Of a stretch of 64,000 nucleotides of DNA, positions 46,196-54,541 are shown piece after piece. The DNA is from Nodosilinea sp. FACHB-131. Its GTDB lineage: Bacteria > Cyanobacteriota > Cyanobacteriia > Phormidesmidales > Phormidesmidaceae. Under the pieces are notes generated by a model. That model saw only the letters and a program-made list of their open reading frames with translations, did not search any database and was not told the origin of the DNA. A program made the translations under genes and the position numbers. The DNA is taken from contig NZ_JACJOF010000004.1 in NCBI RefSeq assembly GCF_014695395.1, positions 124,001 to 188,000 of the forward strand, in the 5' to 3' direction. How positions within the stretch are numbered: the stretch's first letter is position 1; the number at the start of each line of letters is the position of its first letter.

Positions 46196-48463
46196 ATGAC
46201 ACCAACCCCACCTCAAGGCCCTAACGCTCCCTTGAATGAGCGAGTGGCTGAACTGTTGCTTAAAGCGCTCGCGGCTGGGGGCCTGACCGCGGGTGGGGCA
46301 ACCGCTTTTTGGCAACTCATCAAAGACGATAGCAGCATTCCTAAAGCGATCGCCTCAGCAGTGATTGGGCTGGGCATTGCCTATGGCACAACGCTGCTCA
46401 AACCCATCGATAAAGGCAATCGGCGGCGGCTAGAGCAGACAGGGCAGGCCATTGATCAGAGCATAGACCGCAGAACCGAGCAGGTCACAACTCGCCTCAG
46501 CGGATTTGAAGATTGGTACCTGCAGTGCCAGACGTGGGATTGTCAGTCGTACCGCCCTGAGGGTGTACCCCAGCAAGAGGGCATTTTCACCCCCATGCTG
46601 GAAGAAGTCTTTGTGCCCCTAGCGCTGGATCTTAGCGGCACATTACCTGGCTTTAAGGCAGCAGCAGACTCGTTCAATCCCCAAGAACTGGAGCGAGCCA
46701 CCAACCTCAACATTTGGCATTTTTTGCGTAAGGCCGAGCAAACGAAACCCTTTCGCCAGTTGGTGATACTCGCTTGGGGTGGCTATGGCAAAACCACGCT
46801 GCTCAAGCACATCGCCTACATCTACGCCACTAAACAGTACAGTCGTCACCAGGTCAAAAAGCGGATTCCGATATTGCTGGTGCTGCGCAAGTATCGCGAC
46901 CTACTAGCCAGCGAAAACGTGCCCGACCTACCGACGCTCATTACCCAACACCACATCCCCAGCTTGCCAAAAGAAGGTAGAGACATGCCCGTACCGGCTA
47001 ACTGGGCGACGGATATGCTGCGCCGGGGCGATGCGGTGATTATGCTTGACGGCTTTGACGAAGTGGCTAAAGATCAACGCCCTGCTGTAGCAAACTGGAT
47101 CAACAGTCAAATGCGCCGCTACGGCAACTCAGTTTTTATCGTCACCTCACGACCCAAAGCCTACCGCGACCAAGACGCTGCCCACCGCTTAGAGCTTTCG
47201 ACTGCTCTCTGGGTACGCGACTTTGATGTTATTCAGCGACGCGATTTTGTAACGCGCTGGTATCAGTGCCAAGAGCGCTACGCCCACGGTGGCAGAGACA
47301 CCCCCGATGTGGTCAAACTCGCCAACGAAGCTGCCCAAGACCTGCTGCACCAAATTGAAACTCGCCAGGAGCTAAAAGATTTGGCTAAAAACCCGCTGCT
47401 ACTGAATATGATTGTTACCTTTCATCGGCGGTATCCGAGGGTGCGGCTGCCCCAGCGGCGGGTAGAGCTATACAAAGAAATTTGCCAGTTGCAGTTGCGA
47501 GACCGCCCCCGTGCCCGCCAGCTCGATACGCTGCTCACCCAGTGCGAGGCCCAAGTGGCACTGCAAATGCTGGCGCTATATATGATGCAGCAGCGTTTAG
47601 AGCGTATTGCCTACCAAGATTTGAGCCAAGTACTAACCCGCTCCCTACGACAACAGGAAGAACTCATCAATGTAGAAGACTTTCTAGACCAGGTGGTGCA
47701 AATTAGCGAGTTACTGGTGCAACAAGAAGACGAATATGAGTTTGCTCACCTAAGCTTTCAAGAATACTTAGCCGCTGCCGAAATTGCCCGCACTCAACAA
47801 GAGGCTCTGCTGTATGACCGCTTTAAAGATGATTGGTGGAAACCGACTATTTTGCTCTACGCTTCTCAAGTGAACCCCGCTTGGCTGTTGCGGCACATGC
47901 TTGACCGAGGGGCTACCGATCTTGCCTATACTTGCTGGCAAGATACCACCAAAAGACTTGACCCAGCCCTTGAAGAAGCGCTTAAGGTTCTAACGCAAAT
48001 TGTGACTACGTCGCGCTACCAGCGATTAGAGAAATATTTGCAAAACGGCCAATGGAAAGAAGCAGATGACGAAACCTATCGACTGATGATTACTACAGTA
48101 GGTAAAGAGGAGGGACAGTTCTTTGAGCCTGATGAGTTATTGAACTTTCCCTGTGAGGAGCTTTTGACGATTGATCGGCTGTGGGTGCAGTACAGCCAAG
48201 GCAAGTTTGGCTTCAGTGTGCAAAAAGAGATTTATCTCTCTGAGAAAGTCGGTGGTATCGCTGATGGAATATACTATAAAGAAGCCTTTAAAGAGTTTGG
48301 AGATTGTGTGGGCTGGCGAGAAAATGCTAAGTGGACATGGCATATAAAATATGACACGTTGAGCCCTAGCGGACACCTCCCTTTGGTACATCAAAGTGCG
48401 GGGGACAAGCGAGGTAGCAGGGTAACAAGCCTCTTCTCTCGCATGCAGGCTTGTAAGCTGTAG
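46196..48463 (+). CDS. NACHT-domain STAND NTPase with C-terminal GUN4-like domain
   Basis: Probable NLR-like signalling protein of 755 residues. Residues about 20-70 hold two hydrophobic segments (KALAAGGLTAGGATAFWQL, then SAVIGLGIAYGTTLL). The NACHT module follows: Walker A WGGYGKTTLLKH at about 196, Walker B VIMLDGFDEV, sensor FIVTSRPKAY, and the helical winged part with FAHLSFQEYLAA. From about residue 614 the chain reads NGQWKEADDETYRLMITTVG, then FPCEELLTIDRLWVQYSQGK, a GUN4-like porphyrin-binding fold ending WHIKYDTLSPSGHLP. GUN4 binds Mg-protoporphyrin in chlorophyll synthesis; in NACHT fusions its role is unknown and a sensor is likely. Bacterial NACHT proteins include antiphage systems. 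Between a VapBC-type pair and a repeat array. Confidence 0.88.
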   Translation: MTPTPPQGPNAPLNERVAELLLKALAAGGLTAGGATAFWQLIKDDSSIPKAIASAVIGLGIAYGTTLLKPIDKGNRRRLEQTGQAIDQSIDRRTEQVTTRLSGFEDWYLQCQTWDCQSYRPEGVPQQEGIFTPMLEEVFVPLALDLSGTLPGFKAAADSFNPQELERATNLNIWHFLRKAEQTKPFRQLVILAWGGYGKTTLLKHIAYIYATKQYSRHQVKKRIPILLVLRKYRDLLASENVPDLPTLITQHHIPSLPKEGRDMPVPANWATDMLRRGDAVIMLDGFDEVAKDQRPAVANWINSQMRRYGNSVFIVTSRPKAYRDQDAAHRLELSTALWVRDFDVIQRRDFVTRWYQCQERYAHGGRDTPDVVKLANEAAQDLLHQIETRQELKDLAKNPLLLNMIVTFHRRYPRVRLPQRRVELYKEICQLQLRDRPRARQLDTLLTQCEAQVALQMLALYMMQQRLERIAYQDLSQVLTRSLRQQEELINVEDFLDQVVQISELLVQQEDEYEFAHLSFQEYLAAAEIARTQQEALLYDRFKDDWWKPTILLYASQVNPAWLLRHMLDRGATDLAYTCWQDTTKRLDPALEEALKVLTQIVTTSRYQRLEKYLQNGQWKEADDETYRLMITTVGKEEGQFFEPDELLNFPCEELLTIDRLWVQYSQGKFGFSVQKEIYLSEKVGGIADGIYYKEAFKEFGDCVGWRENAKWTWHIKYDTLSPSGHLPLVHQSAGDKRGSRVTSLFSRMQACKL

Positions 48464-49294
48464 CAGACAAATACCTCAGCTCGATTTAAAGATTACTTCA
48501 GACCTTTGACTCGCAAAAAACTCGTAGGGTGCATTCACGGTCAAATTTTCGTTTTGTATAAATGAAATTCCCTCTCTGACCGCAATGCACCGCTAACCTA
48601 TAGCGATCGCCCAATAACGTCAGCAGTTCATCCAACATAGCGTCACCGACAAGGCTCTTAATGAATAGCGGCAGGCACTGCCTTCTGAGCGCAAGTAGCA
48701 GAGCCACTACAAGGGCATTTCCAGGTAGAACTTGAAAACGAGTACTGCTTACGAAGAGAGGAAATCAAGTTTTGCTTGGACGTTACTTGATTGGCAAGCC
48801 CCATTCATAAGTAACGCTATGACAAAATCAAGTTTTGCTTAGGCGTTACTTAACTACGACACCCCGTGGATAAGTAACGTTATCAGAAAATCAAGTTTCC
48901 TTCGAGCGTTACTTATCTATGGCCCGTCGCAATTAAGTAACGCAGCTCAGTAATCAAGTTTTGTGCTGGGGTTACTCGATGCGCCCCCTAGTTTTGCCGA
49001 TGCTCCAGGGCACTGATCGCCCATCTACACTGCGGTACCTTGTGACGTTAATGCATGACTTCATAAGCACCGCAGCAGCTCAATTTAGGATGTCGTCGAT
49101 CGACAAACACCGTTGTTATAGAGCAATTCATCGTGTTGCAACGCTCGAACCATTAATACAGGGTTCAACAAGCTGAACCGCTTGCGGCTTTTTGAATGCA
49201 GAGCAACTGACCGTAAATTCTGGCACAACGATCGCACTATCTAGTCGTGCCCGTGGCTACCCTAGGGTAGCTTTGCACACCGAGAAAACCCGCC
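48464..49294. other. Accessory spacer with small frames and a repeat array
   Basis: Lacks a supported gene over about 830 bp. A minus-strand frame at 48498-48707 (69 residues, part LDELLTLLGDRYRLAVHCGQ) has some protein-like character, possibly a remnant or small gene. The repeat array lies at 48762-48990. At 49163-49190 short alternate hairpins (GGTTCA/TGAACC, then CCGC/GCGG before T5) may end transcripts. Confidence 0.5.
48764..48990. repeat. Array of 63-bp direct repeats, each with an inverted repeat
   Basis: ATCAAGTTTTGCTT-like units begin at 48764, 48827, 48890 and 48953, exactly 63 bp apart. Each of the first three holds an inverted repeat: CGTTACTT/AAGTAACG (48781-48788, 48809-48816), CGTTACTTA/TAAGTAACG (48844-48852, 48871-48879) and GCGTTACTTA/TAAGTAACGC (48906-48915, 48934-48943). 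Loop bases of about 18-20 differ in each unit. The fourth unit is degenerate and lacks its closing arm. Not CRISPR in form. Confidence 0.88.
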
Positions 49295-50680
49295 ATGAGA
49301 CGCGCCCTTGCCTTTGCTTTGGCCCCGCTTTGCCTAGGGCTTGCAACCACCTTGCCGTTGCCGGGGTCAAACGGCTGCTCGATGCTGGCCTGGGCCCAAG
49401 AAACCCGTACCTACGGCAGCGATGGCAGCGATGGCCGCAGTGGGCGATCGGGACGCGATGGCACCGCTGGAACTAGCCAAACTACCGTAGCCGACGGCAC
49501 CTCCGCCAGCTTTAGCCTCACCGGCAGCGATGGCGAAGACGGCGAGAATGGTGAAAACGGCTACCGTCCCCGCTGTGGTGGCCAACCCCGCAACGTCAAC
49601 TACAACCTGCGCGCCCCTGACGGCGGCGATGGCGGTGACGGCGGCAGCGGCGGCAGTGGCGGCAGCGGTGGCAATCTGACGGTTTACTATGGCGATCGCG
49701 CGGCCCTGCAACGGCTCTCGGTAGACGCTCGCGGCGGGCGCTTTGGACGTGGCGGGCGCGGCGGCAGCGGCACCATCGGCTGTCGCTGTGATGTGCGCGA
49801 TTGGGAGATTCAAACCTGCACCGGCACCCCTGGCCAGGCTGACTATCAATGCCGGGCGAACCGCTACCGCTGCTACGACGGCAGCAGCGGCAGCAACGGT
49901 TCCTTTGGCCGCGACGGCGCCCCTGGTGCTGACGGTCAGCTGTGGATTGTCAACCAGCTGGAGCCGTTGCTGAGCGAAACCCCAGCTATGTCGGTAGGGC
50001 TGCAAACCTTGGCCAGCCAACCGGTGCGTCTTTCTCGAAATCTGTGGGCTGAGAAATCGGGAGCTAACGCCCTACTGGCCCCTGGGTCGCGAGTCAACGA
50101 CACCTACCGCGAATATACCGGGCGAGTGGAAGGGGATGTCAGTCTCAGCTGGCAAGCTCCCCGGCCCTTGGGCAGCTTTGCGGGCGGCGATGTACGCACC
50201 GAGATTCAGCCCGATGGAGCGTTGACCGCCACCTTCCCCGACAGCCTCTGGGCCGACTACACTACCAGCCGCCAAGCCGACCAGCTCACCATCACCGTCA
50301 CCAATGCGGTGCGGGCCAGCGACGTTACCCGTCTGGCCTCGGGAGGGGTGCAGGGCAGCGGGGCCAACCTCAAGGCTGTGGTGCTCGATCTGGCTGGGGA
50401 GTCAGCCTACCTGACTACCCAGTTTCGCCTGACGCTGAGAACCACCGATGGCGACCCCAGGGACGATCGCCGCCTGCGCTACGTCACCGTTTACGACGAT
50501 GTGGTGCCAGCGGAACTGGTGAGCCTGGCGGGCAACCGCTTTGAGCTGGCCCTGGGTCGCCTACCCATTGACCGGGGGCCGCTGACCCGGGGCAAGTATG
50601 CCCAAATTGAAATTACGGCAGTGCGATCGCTGGGAACTAACAGCGCTGAGCAGTCGCTTTCTTGGCAGGGGCAGTTTTAG
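49295..50680 (+). CDS. Secreted glycine-rich collagen-like protein
   Basis: Exported protein of 461 residues. Signal peptide with a hydrophobic Leu/Ala core, cleavage after AWA at about residue 34 (LAWA|QE). Residues about 40-190 are Gly-Asp/Ser repeats (for example GSDGSDGRSGRSGRDGTAG and DGGDGGSGGSGGSGG) of irregular collagen-like or glycine-loop type. Six or more Cys lie in the segment at about 95-200 (RCGGQ, GCRCDVRD, CTGTPGQ, YQCRANRYRC) and probably form disulfides. A second half of about 230 residues is beta-rich (GDVSLSWQAPRPL). Suggests a cell-surface or sheath protein; no cell-wall anchor is seen. Role unknown. Confidence 0.8.
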   Translation: MRRALAFALAPLCLGLATTLPLPGSNGCSMLAWAQETRTYGSDGSDGRSGRSGRDGTAGTSQTTVADGTSASFSLTGSDGEDGENGENGYRPRCGGQPRNVNYNLRAPDGGDGGDGGSGGSGGSGGNLTVYYGDRAALQRLSVDARGGRFGRGGRGGSGTIGCRCDVRDWEIQTCTGTPGQADYQCRANRYRCYDGSSGSNGSFGRDGAPGADGQLWIVNQLEPLLSETPAMSVGLQTLASQPVRLSRNLWAEKSGANALLAPGSRVNDTYREYTGRVEGDVSLSWQAPRPLGSFAGGDVRTEIQPDGALTATFPDSLWADYTTSRQADQLTITVTNAVRASDVTRLASGGVQGSGANLKAVVLDLAGESAYLTTQFRLTLRTTDGDPRDDRRLRYVTVYDDVVPAELVSLAGNRFELALGRLPIDRGPLTRGKYAQIEITAVRSLGTNSAEQSLSWQGQF

Positions 50681-50731
50681 GGGAAGGGTGTGGGTGGATG
50701 GGTAGATGGGTAGGGGGTGGATGGGTGGGTG
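50681..50731. repeat. G-rich run after the collagen-like gene
   Basis: GGGTGTGGGTGGATGGGTAG then ATGGGTAGGGGGTGGATGGG is close to the 14281 and 59342 runs. Together they look like a dispersed low-complexity spacer element. Confidence 0.75.
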
Positions 50732-50875
50732 AGTTCAAGGGATTTGAAGAAATCTTTGTAAAGCTTCGCCGCAGAGGATGTAATCGCCCTTTAGGTAGCA
50801 GTGCGACCTGCCGCAGGTTGGCTATAGTAGCGGCGAGTAAATATCCTCGCTGGCAAAACACGGGTGGATTAACGT

Positions 50876-53059
50876 ATGACTATTTCCTTGGGGCGTCACC
50901 TGTGCGGTAACGCGGCGATCGCCACCCAGCAGGAATGGCTGGTTACCAATGGCATTGGTGGCTACGGCAGCGGCACGGTGGCTGGGGTGCTCACTCGCCA
51001 CTATCACGGGCTGCTGGTGGCGGCGCTCAAACCGCCGCTGGAGCGCACTCTGCTGGTGACTAAGGTTGACGAAATCGCGACTTATTTGGGTCAGTCCCAC
51101 GCGCTGTACTGCGATCGCTGGACCGATGGCACGCTGCAACCCGAGGGCTATCTCTACTTAGAATCGTTTCGGCTGGAGGGCACCATCCCGATCTGGGTCT
51201 ATGCGATCGCCGATGCTCGCCTCGAAAAGCGCGTCTGGATGGAGCCTGGGGCCAACACCACCTACGTGCGCTACACCCTCAGCCGCGCCAGCGCCCCCAT
51301 GGAACTCACGCTGAAAGTCTTGGTCAACCACCGCCACCACCACCACAGCACCCAGGGCCAGGGGTGGCAAATGGCGATCGCCGACTGCCCCCAGGGCCTG
51401 CGCATTCAGGCCAAAGGAAACGTTGAGCCCTTCTATTTGCTCAGCGAAACCGCTCCAGCTCAGCCCGCCCACACCTGGCACAAGGGCTACAGCCTCGCCG
51501 TCGAAACCTACCGGGGCATTCATCCCTACGACGACCATCTGCACGCGGCCACCTTTGCCCCCACTCTTGGTCAGGGCCAGTCGTTCACCCTGGTGGCCAC
51601 CACCGAGGCCGAGGCCGATCGCTCAGGGCAAAGTGCCCTGCTCCGCCGCCTGGCCCACGAGCAACATTTGACTACCCAGGGCAGGACGGCCCAACCCGAC
51701 GACTCGCCGCCCGCCTGGGTAAGTCAGCTAGTCCTGGCTGCCGACCAGTTCATCGTCAGCCGCCCCATTACGGTGCTTGAAGCTAACGATTCCACTGGGG
51801 CCAGAGATTTCGAAGGTACCTCTACCCCCCTCACGTTGGAGAACTTTGCGCCTGTCGCCAGTCCGCAAGATGAGGTAAACCAGGAGATCCCCACTGCCTC
51901 CCCACCAGCAGATGAGACGGCAGAATGGTCTGACCTAGCGCCTCTAACGTCGGCCAATCCGGGCAAAACCGTGATTGCAGGCTACCCCTGGTTTGGCGAC
52001 TGGGGCCGCGACACCATGATTGCCCTGCCGGGGTTAACGCTCACCACCGGGCGTCCGGCCCTGGCTCGGCTGATCTTGCAGACCTTTGCCCGCTATCTCG
52101 ACCAGGGCATGCTGCCCAACGCCTTTCCTGAGAATGGTCAAGCGCCCCACTACAACACCGTAGATGCCACCCTTTGGTACTTTGAGGCTCTGCGGGCCTA
52201 CCATCAAGCCACTGCCGATACGGCGTTAATCGAAGACCTCTTTCCTCAGCTGCAGGAGGTGATTACCTGGCACTGCAAAGGTACCCGCCACGGCATTCAG
52301 GTCGATGCCACTGATGGGCTGCTCTCTGCCGGGGAGCCTGGGGTGCAACTCACCTGGATGGATGCCAAGGTAGGCGATTGGGTAGTCACCCCTCGCATCG
52401 GCAAGCCGGTGGAGGTCAACGCCCTGTGGTACAACGCCCTGCTGGTAATGACCGATTTTGCGGGAATGTTAGGCCAACCCGTCGGTCTGTTTCAGGAGTT
52501 GGCGTCCCAAACCCGTCAGGGATTTCAGCGATTTTGGAGCGACGATTTGGGCTACTGCTATGACCTGCTGGATGGCCCCGACGGCGCAGACGCGGCCCTG
52601 CGGCCCAACCAAATTTTCGCCGTTTCCCTGCCCGATGCCGCCCTGGGAGAACCCTGCCTCAGTGCCGAGCAGCAGCGAGCGGTGGTGAATGTAGTAGCCC
52701 AGCAATTATTGACCTCCCACGGGTTGCGATCGCTCGATCCGGCCCACCCTGACTATCGTGGCCACTACGGCGGCGACCTGGTGCAGCGCGACGGAGCCTA
52801 TCACCAGGGCACCGTCTGGAGCTGGCTAATCGGGCCTTTTGTTCAAGCCCACTGGCAGGTCTATCAAGACGCCGACTTGGCCCACAGCTTTCTCGACCCG
52901 CTGATTCACCACCTGCACGGCGGCGGCTGCCTGGGCACCATCAGCGAAATTTTTGACGGCGACGCCCCAATGGAGCCGCGCGGCACGTTTGCCCAGGCTT
53001 GGTCGGTGGCCGAGGTGCTGCGGGTGAGTGCATTGCTCAGACCGTTGATGAAGGAGTAG
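50876..53059 (+). CDS. Glycogen debranching enzyme (amylo-alpha-1,6-glucosidase)
   Basis: Glycoside hydrolase of 727 residues acting on alpha-1,6 branches of glycogen in the cytosol. N-terminal GDE domain with EWLVTNGIGGYGSGTVAG and TRHYHGLLVAAL. The C-terminal (alpha/alpha)6 part has GYPWFGDWGRDTMIALPGLT, the acidic DWGRD region, NTVDATLWYFEAL and GDLVQRDGAYHQGTVWSWLI. Fits the GH133-like amylo-alpha-1,6-glucosidase group of bacteria, distinct from GlgX isoamylases. The section at about 285-365 is an acidic, low-complexity linker. ATG at 50876. Works with glycogen phosphorylase, not in this window. Confidence 0.93.
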   Translation: MTISLGRHLCGNAAIATQQEWLVTNGIGGYGSGTVAGVLTRHYHGLLVAALKPPLERTLLVTKVDEIATYLGQSHALYCDRWTDGTLQPEGYLYLESFRLEGTIPIWVYAIADARLEKRVWMEPGANTTYVRYTLSRASAPMELTLKVLVNHRHHHHSTQGQGWQMAIADCPQGLRIQAKGNVEPFYLLSETAPAQPAHTWHKGYSLAVETYRGIHPYDDHLHAATFAPTLGQGQSFTLVATTEAEADRSGQSALLRRLAHEQHLTTQGRTAQPDDSPPAWVSQLVLAADQFIVSRPITVLEANDSTGARDFEGTSTPLTLENFAPVASPQDEVNQEIPTASPPADETAEWSDLAPLTSANPGKTVIAGYPWFGDWGRDTMIALPGLTLTTGRPALARLILQTFARYLDQGMLPNAFPENGQAPHYNTVDATLWYFEALRAYHQATADTALIEDLFPQLQEVITWHCKGTRHGIQVDATDGLLSAGEPGVQLTWMDAKVGDWVVTPRIGKPVEVNALWYNALLVMTDFAGMLGQPVGLFQELASQTRQGFQRFWSDDLGYCYDLLDGPDGADAALRPNQIFAVSLPDAALGEPCLSAEQQRAVVNVVAQQLLTSHGLRSLDPAHPDYRGHYGGDLVQRDGAYHQGTVWSWLIGPFVQAHWQVYQDADLAHSFLDPLIHHLHGGGCLGTISEIFDGDAPMEPRGTFAQAWSVAEVLRVSALLRPLMKE

Positions 53060-53071
53060 GAGCAGGGTCTA

Positions 53072-53122
53072 GGGTATAAGGTGCAGGGTTCAAGGGAACC
53101 TTACACCCTGTACCCTATACCC
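53072..53122. repeat. Dispersed palindromic spacer element (copy 4)
   Basis: Left arm GGGTATAAGGTGCAGGG and right arm CCCTGTACCCTATACCC pair with few mismatches around TTCAAGGGAACCTTACA, itself partly paired. It lies at the end of the debranching gene and abuts the insertion sequence at 53122. It may serve as a terminator for the debranching gene. Confidence 0.72.
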
Positions 53123-54515
53123 AATGGTGACAACTTAAGCATAGGCTTCAGCAGTCAAGGTAGTCGGTGCGGGGTCGAAGGTAAGTGTAGGGGGCTTTTT
53201 ACGGCGGGCTTTGACCGTACCAAGGTCAGCATTGGCAGGGTCAGCGAAGTAGGTAATGAGGTCATGGGCTTGCCCCTTCGAGTGAGCAACGGAGAAGTGA
53301 TAGAGACCGCGAAAGAGCATTTCTAGAGACACGCGCTCAACCGGAAGACTTAAGGCATTGGCCAGGTCATCGGCTAAATCGACCAAGACGAGGTAGATGA
53401 TCCAGGTTGCCCAAACCTGTAAGCGAATGCCATTGGGTGAGCCGGTCCAGAGGTAGCTGAGGCCAAGCAGGCGTTTGACCAGGTTGAAGGACTCTTCGAT
53501 GCGCCATCGTCGTTGATAAAGATCCGCGACGACTCCTGGCGGCAAGACGGTGGGGTCAAGCACCGAGGTGAGATAGGTGTGCCACTGCTGGCCTCGTCGG
53601 ACTTCCACCAAGCGCAGCGTCAGGATGGGATTACCCTGATAGCCCTTGCCTAAGCGGACTTGGGAATCGCGATGCCAGGGGCTCTCGCTAAGGGGCTTGA
53701 GCACCTCAATTGGACCATTCGCCCGCACCCGCGTAATGAAGCCTGCCCCTTGGTTGATGAGAAACTCAAAAAACCGAAAGTCCCAAAACCCACGGTCTAG
53801 AAGCATCAACGTTTTGGGGCCAATGGCTTGATGCAATCGGGGCATAAACGTTGTGTCATGGGTGTAGGGATTGGCCTCTATCCACACGGCGACAGGCGTC
53901 TGTCGCACTAAATCCAGAATGACCATCATCTTGCCGCCTAGCTCTCCAACCGGGGTGTCTTCTAGACTCTTGAGCTTGCGAAACAGCGCTTCTAGCGTCG
54001 AGCCGTCGGCAATCCAGACCTGCTCAAAGGACCGCAGCGCCACCCTCACACTCTCAGGGAGGGGGCGCTGAACTCGCTCGCCCCAGCGGTGCTGAATCAG
54101 CGGCACTACGTCCTTGAAGACCTGCTCAAACAGTGTGCTAGGAAACTCTAGCAGTCGGGTCGAGAGCGCTTGTTGACTCACGGAAGTTGCTTTGCACCAC
54201 AGCAGGTCTTCGCGGTTTAACACCCGACACAACTCATGCACCGACGGCACCTGCCGCCACAGAAGCGTCAGAATAGCGGCCAGCATCAACGGCAAGGTCA
54301 AGATTCGCGCCCGCAGTCCCAGTTGTCGATACAAACCGCTTTGCGCGTACACCGTTGACGTTAGTAGGTCGTTCAGCCGAGCTTTGACTTCTTCGTTCTC
54401 TACATAAGGTTGATTGCGGGGACGAACGTGATCTCGATGGCTGGAACTCCGAGTCATGTCACTCTCTCCAAAAGGCACTTGACGGCTAGCCTAGCGCCTT
54501 AAGTTGTCACCGTTG
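53122..54515 (-). mobile_element. Complete IS4-family insertion sequence
   Basis: About 1.39 kb with terminal inverted repeats of 18 bp and one mismatch. The left end CAATGGTGACAACTTAAG (53122-53139) matches the right end CTTAAGTTGTCACCGTTG (54498-54515). The TIR of at least 14 bp (GGTGACAACTTAAG) is perfect. One transposase gene fills it, stopping within the left end. No clear target duplication is seen on either side. It separates copy 4 of the palindromic repeat from the zinc-binding gene. Confidence 0.87.
53135..54457 (-). CDS. IS4-family DDE transposase
   Basis: Transposase of about 440 residues, intact. DDE catalytic elements are visible: Asp in VWIADGSTLEALF, Asp in MLLDRGFWDFRFF, and the IS4 signature Y-x2-R-x3-E-x6-K in YQRRWRIEESFNLVK, placing it in IS4 with confidence. 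ATG at 54457 (MTRSSSHRD) is used; a GTG at 54478 is possible. The stop codon TAA lies within the left TIR. No frameshift or truncation suggests recent insertion or ongoing activity. Confidence 0.93.
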   Translation of the reverse strand: MTRSSSHRDHVRPRNQPYVENEEVKARLNDLLTSTVYAQSGLYRQLGLRARILTLPLMLAAILTLLWRQVPSVHELCRVLNREDLLWCKATSVSQQALSTRLLEFPSTLFEQVFKDVVPLIQHRWGERVQRPLPESVRVALRSFEQVWIADGSTLEALFRKLKSLEDTPVGELGGKMMVILDLVRQTPVAVWIEANPYTHDTTFMPRLHQAIGPKTLMLLDRGFWDFRFFEFLINQGAGFITRVRANGPIEVLKPLSESPWHRDSQVRLGKGYQGNPILTLRLVEVRRGQQWHTYLTSVLDPTVLPPGVVADLYQRRWRIEESFNLVKRLLGLSYLWTGSPNGIRLQVWATWIIYLVLVDLADDLANALSLPVERVSLEMLFRGLYHFSVAHSKGQAHDLITYFADPANADLGTVKARRKKPPTLTFDPAPTTLTAEAYA

Positions 54516-54541
54516 CCCGACACCTTAAACCCCACTCCAAC

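Noticed and set aside
48764-48990. The 63-bp repeat array as a CRISPR array
   Set aside because: The variable parts are only about 18-20 bases, lie inside hairpin arms, the units diverge, and no cas genes are near.
49367-50020. Minus-strand 217-codon frame inside the collagen-like gene
   Set aside because: Arises from the Gly-codon repeats of the real gene (Ala-rich mirror), no independent features.
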